The notes beneath the pieces were generated by a model. That model worked only from the letters and a program-made list of their open reading frames with translations, ran no database searches and had not been told where the DNA came from. Made by a program: the position numbers and the translations under genes. Of a stretch of 64,000 bases of DNA, positions 61,401 to 64,000 are shown in pieces (position 1 is the stretch's first letter; every line of letters begins with the position of its first letter). The DNA lies in assembly GCF_014650555.1 (NCBI RefSeq), contig NZ_BMVE01000003.1, forward strand, positions 248,001 through 312,000, read 5' to 3'. The stretch comes from Streptomyces goshikiensis (GTDB lineage Bacteria; Actinomycetota; Actinomycetes; Streptomycetales; Streptomycetaceae).

Positions 61401-62095
61401 CTGACGGCAAGCAGATCGTCCTGGCGCTCCCGGCGGGCGCGACCGCGAACGAGCCCCGGACCGTCCAGGTCTGGGACGTGGCCTCGGGCAAGCGGGCGTA
61501 CGAGATCAAGGACGCCGGCGCCGCCAACCTGGCAGTCAACCGCGACGGCACCCTCCTGTTCACCTCGGCGGGCGAGCGGATCGACCTGGCCACCCGCAGG
61601 GTGGAGCGCGGCGTGTTCGGGCCCGGCGTCATCCAGGACCTGGAGTTCAGCGACGACGGCTCGGTGCTGGCGGTGAGCCTGCTCCAGGGCGCCGTCACCC
61701 TGTGGGACGGCAGCGGTCGCCGGCGCCTGGGCGCTCTGTCGAGCACGGCGGGCACCCGCGGCGAGGACTTCGGCGGACGCCTGGCGGGGCTGCGGTTCTC
61801 CCACGACGGCCGGACCCTGGCCGCGCTGGTGGGGGAGAGCCGGGTCCAGCTGTGGGACGTGCCGGCCCGCCGCCGGCTGGGCGACCCGATGCGCGGGTCC
61901 GCGGGCTTCCTGCGCGCCGTCGCCTTCGACTCCGGGGGCAGGCTGCACGTCTCCTCCTCGTTCCACCCGCACCGGGTCTTCGACCTCGGTCCGGCGAACG
62001 TGGCGAAGGAGCTGTGCCGGCGGGTCGGGCGCGATCTGACGCGCGCGCAATGGGAGCAGAACGTTCCGGACCTGCCCTACCGCTCGGTCTGCTGA
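58481..62095 (+). CDS. Membrane Ser/Thr protein kinase with extracytoplasmic beta-propeller
   Basis: 1204 residues, behind AGGGGGA. Kinase domain 1-270: glycine loop GAGGQGTVYEAYD, Lys44 in VAVKVL, HRDLKPDN (Asp138), DFG (Asp155) and MGTPGYMGPEV activation/P+1 segment. A linker follows, then a membrane helix (about 470-490, LLALALVAGLVAW). Residues 500-1200 hold WD40-like repeats (TLWDLPSRKSIYEF, VTVWDVREGRKRAE, VQVWDVASGKRAYE, VQLWDVPARRRLGD). An external propeller that binds a ligand or cell-wall part and signals to the internal kinase is the standard reading for Hanks-type kinases of this design. Confidence 0.94.
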   Translation: MPELLTSEDPERVAGYWLAARLGAGGQGTVYEAYDHAGARVAVKVLRPELVSRPEIAGRFAKEVLAAQRVESFCTARVIEAGTDGERPYIVSEFVAGRDLRKAVRTSGPLTGDALVRLATGVATALAAIHRAEVVHRDLKPDNILLGTDGPRVIDFGIARTNDMSLTATGHLMGTPGYMGPEVLTGHRASAAADVFAWGAVMVFAATGRDPFHGENLGEIVVRVTEHEPDLAALPAGLRALVGRALSKTPAERPSSTELLLALLGGPERADASLLVDGRQSAGALRDTAEDGAEPGRGAAAAQMYQGLPLPVQQAVRQIVLRLVVPGTAPDGSQDTTRTASTSEWFDGLPYEERGALRLALDALVTARLLVLEADTVRLAGLGLIRAWPQLRAWVDQDRDALGLLRWLTQAAGYWDGHGRTPDALPTGGAPQAARACVADAPPWLRASRLEAELLEAHGAAAAHARRRTRRLRAGGAALLALALVAGLVAWQQKRIGDEREREASARSIASIADSLRTSDPETAALLSVAAWRVAPVGEARAALYGALGQDERKVATNPAGVSTGVYEEHIDTLLDGRTLAVLNEKKSMEVWDLVTGKRTARAELSQEDELPAAPDPTGTVAVQPKRKGVQLIDLKSGKPGRLILEDQGALQLAGMSEKAGLLLVTSYEARQETLLVDGATGRIVLTIPGRDAVALSRDGSTLAYCLPGRPVQLYTVATGQTAQLTNPDAYPTTPCGKEHGLRFSGNGKRLIHMNGRNSTLWDLPSRKSIYEFSAKSVGAVNADASLMAEVTDSQVKLWSDRSSSSAQPLLTFPRPEADGAATGVALAFDADGRRLLSLSRDRQVRYLDLTFGLEDAASTVNVMDAVFAPDARTLVTAGVLGTGRDAEAKIWTTADGRDRALPEVPLRGSTGDADLTDDDGGAVYSRDGRLLAGVVGGNGKLRVTVWDVREGRKRAEISLPKSVFRVDGVEFTPDGKQIVLALPAGATANEPRTVQVWDVASGKRAYEIKDAGAANLAVNRDGTLLFTSAGERIDLATRRVERGVFGPGVIQDLEFSDDGSVLAVSLLQGAVTLWDGSGRRRLGALSSTAGTRGEDFGGRLAGLRFSHDGRTLAALVGESRVQLWDVPARRRLGDPMRGSAGFLRAVAFDSGGRLHVSSSFHPHRVFDLGPANVAKELCRRVGRDLTRAQWEQNVPDLPYRSVC

Positions 62096-62268
62096 CGGGG
62101 CGCTCCGTCTCGCCGAAGTGACGTCATCGGACGTGACGCATGCTCAAAGCTGCGTGATTCCGGACGACTTCGAGCAGCTTCCTGCAAAGGATCTCGGCCG
62201 GCCGCTATGTTGCCAGGCGCATGCCAAAGCGGTGTGTCCGCGATCCGGACCGCACGAGGAGCTGCCCC

Positions 62269-64000
62269 ATGAGACTCACCCGCGTCAGCACCGGCATCGA
62301 ACCAGGCCCCGACCCCGGCCCCGACTCCGGCCCGGGCGCCCGCAGCCGGGGCGGCCCCTCGCCGCACCGGCGGCGTCCGCTCGACCCCGGCCGGGCCCGC
62401 CGTCTCGCCCGCCGCCGCACCCGCGTCGCGGCGCTGTTCGCCGCCGCCCTCACCGTGGCCGGGCTCGCCGCCGCCGGACCGGCCGCCCCCCGGGCCACCG
62501 CCGCGTCCACGGCGGCGCCGGCGGCCGCCGCCACGGCCGGCGACGTCACCGGCCTCACCCGGTCCGGGAACACCTTCACCGTCACCGCGTCCAGCGGGGC
62601 GAGGGCCCGCGTGGTCATCGCCCGCGCCGACATCTTCCGGCTCTGGCTCTCGCCCGACGGCGCCTTCACCGACGATCCGGCCGGCTCCGCCCTCGCCCCG
62701 ACCACGGACTTCGGCTCCGTCGACGCCTCCTTCACCGACGCCGGCCCGTACTACCGCATCACCACCGGCGCCCTGAACATCCGCGTCAACAAGGCGCCGC
62801 TCCGCTTCTCCGTCTACCGCGCCGACAACACCACCCCGGTCTGGCGGGAGTCCCGGCCCACCAGCTGGACCGGCACCCGGACCACCCAGTACCTGGCCCG
62901 CGGCGCCGACGAGCAGTTCTACGGCACCGGGCTGCGCCTCGGGGAGTGGGCCCTGCGCGACAAGACCGTCCCCGTCGCCGTCGACAACAAGTGGCGCGAG
63001 AACGACAACGCGAGCCCCGCCCCCTTCTACATGTCCACCAACGGCTACGGCGTCATGCGCAACACCTGGGCCCCCGGCTCGTACGGATTCAACGCCCCCA
63101 CCACCCTCACCCACGACGAGACCCGCTTCGACGGCTGGTACTTCACCGGGGACTCCCTCAAATCCGTCCTCGACGCCTACACCGACGTCAGCGGGAAACC
63201 CTTCATGGCCCCCGTCTGGGGCTTCGAACTCGGCAACGCGGACTGTTTCAACGCCTCCAACCCCGAGTACCAGGGCGACCACGGCCGCCCGCGCCACCAG
63301 ACCACCCCCGACGTGGCCGGCTACGCCGCCGACGCCCGCGCCGCCGACATGCCCTCGGGCTGGTTCCTCCCCAACGACGGCTACGGCTGCGGCTACACCG
63401 CGCCGCTGAAATCCACCGTCGAGGCCCTGAAGGCCAAGGGCTTCCGGACCGGCCTGTGGACCTCCACCGGCCTCGACTCCCTCGCCGACGAGGTCGCCGC
63501 GGCCGGTGTCCGGGGCGTGAAGACCGACGTCGCCTGGATCGGGAGCGGATACCAGTACGCCTTCAACGGGGTCCAGCAGGCCGTGGACGGCATCGAGAAG
63601 AACTCCGACGCCCGGCGCTACGTATGGACCGTCGACGGCTGGGCCGGCACCCAGCGCAACGCCGTCGTCTGGACCGGCGACACCCACGGCACCTGGGACG
63701 ACATGCGCTGGCACGTCCCCGCCATCACCGGAGCCGGCCTCTCCGCCCTCAACTACGCCTCCGGCGACGTCGACGGCATCTTCGGCGGCAGCCCCGAGAC
63801 GTACACCCGCGACCTCCAGTGGAAGGCCTTCACCCCGGCCTTCATGACCATGTCCGGCTGGGGCGCGGCCAACCCGCGGGCCGGCTACCAGGACAAGCAG
63901 CCCTGGCGCTTCGCCGAGCCGTACCGGTCCGTCAACCGCGCCTATCTCCAGCTCAAGATGCGTCTGATGCCGTACCTGTACACGATGAGCCGCGTCGCCC
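62269..64000 (+). CDS. Secreted glycoside hydrolase family 31 enzyme (right end cut)
   Basis: Starts at ATG 62269 with ACGAGGAGC upstream; the frame is open to the window edge. A long Arg/Pro-rich N-terminus leads into a signal-like segment (VAALFAAALTVAGLAAAGPAAP). The N-terminal beta domain (GDVTGLTRSGNTFTVTASSG) precedes a TIM barrel with YGTGLRLGEW, FYMSTNGYGVMRNTWAPGSYGFN, DGWYFTGDSL and the nucleophile block GVKTDVAWIG; WTGDTHGTWDDMRW holds the expected acid/base Asp. GH31 members are alpha-glucosidases, alpha-xylosidases or transglucosidases. Specificity cannot be told. Confidence 0.9.
   Translation, partial: MRLTRVSTGIEPGPDPGPDSGPGARSRGGPSPHRRRPLDPGRARRLARRRTRVAALFAAALTVAGLAAAGPAAPRATAASTAAPAAAATAGDVTGLTRSGNTFTVTASSGARARVVIARADIFRLWLSPDGAFTDDPAGSALAPTTDFGSVDASFTDAGPYYRITTGALNIRVNKAPLRFSVYRADNTTPVWRESRPTSWTGTRTTQYLARGADEQFYGTGLRLGEWALRDKTVPVAVDNKWRENDNASPAPFYMSTNGYGVMRNTWAPGSYGFNAPTTLTHDETRFDGWYFTGDSLKSVLDAYTDVSGKPFMAPVWGFELGNADCFNASNPEYQGDHGRPRHQTTPDVAGYAADARAADMPSGWFLPNDGYGCGYTAPLKSTVEALKAKGFRTGLWTSTGLDSLADEVAAAGVRGVKTDVAWIGSGYQYAFNGVQQAVDGIEKNSDARRYVWTVDGWAGTQRNAVVWTGDTHGTWDDMRWHVPAITGAGLSALNYASGDVDGIFGGSPETYTRDLQWKAFTPAFMTMSGWGAANPRAGYQDKQPWRFAEPYRSVNRAYLQLKMRLMPYLYTMSRVA

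Noticed and set aside
58421..62050. Long antisense open frame over the Ser/Thr kinase
   Set aside because: Shadow of the kinase and WD40 coding sequence; no domain pattern in the antisense product.

Overview
The window is typical Streptomyces-type actinobacterial chromosome. It has very high GC and strong third-position GC bias, long antisense open frames that mirror real genes, GTG/TTG starts, several apparently leaderless promoters, and families such as GntP/GntK/GntR, a SigB/F/G-type sigma factor, IucA/IucC synthetases, NarL-type two-component pairs and a Ser/Thr kinase with a beta-propeller. I saw no tRNA, rRNA, CRISPR array, transposase or integrase. Both edges cut a gene: a secreted S8 peptidase on the left and a glycoside hydrolase family 31 enzyme on the right.

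Layout. 0-7 kb: end of a subtilase, a degenerate beta-lactamase-fold protein coupled to a dual-specificity phosphatase, then a P450 / unknown / WXG-like triad and a membrane protein. 7-10 kb: gluconate uptake and phosphorylation (gntP, gntK) divergent from a FadR-type regulator, with an operator-like palindrome between them. 10-13.5 kb: AraC regulator, VOC protein and a short UvrA paralogue. 13.6-28.1 kb: the most unusual region. It holds a macro-domain protein, an MbcA/ParS-like antitoxin, a RES-domain toxin (a family of NAD-consuming enzymes), a 1378-residue CHAT protease, a caspase-like protease, a coupled operon of unknown small proteins with a membrane coiled-coil protein and a Ycf46-type AAA+ ATPase, and an NAD synthetase. 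28-31 kb: lipoprotein, VOC protein and an ABC exporter with a MerR-type promoter. 31-41 kb: DUF350 protein, acyltransferase/hydrolase operon, a two-component pair, AEC transporter, HXXEE protein, secreted protease and a BBE-type flavoenzyme. 41-46 kb: methyltransferase, two divergent NIS siderophore synthetases and a GntR/UTRA regulator with a DasR-like site. 46-51 kb: lipoprotein, SigB-family sigma factor, and an OpuA-type osmoprotectant transporter with a strongly structured leader. 51-55 kb: MMPL transporter divergent from a second two-component pair. 55-64 kb: small Zn-ribbon-like protein, APC transporter, unknown protein, Ser/Thr kinase and GH31.

How the genes may work together. The 13.6-28.1 kb block looks like a regulated conflict or abortive-response island centred on NAD and proteolysis: one probable NAD degrader with its antitoxin, an ADP-ribose-binding fold, two caspase-fold proteases, an ATP-dependent remodeller, a membrane protein and an NAD-replenishing enzyme. 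Each family is recognisable on its own. Their combination as one system is my inference. The sigma factor next to the osmoprotectant transporter also reads as a functional pair, because a promoter resembling the SigB consensus precedes the transporter's leader.
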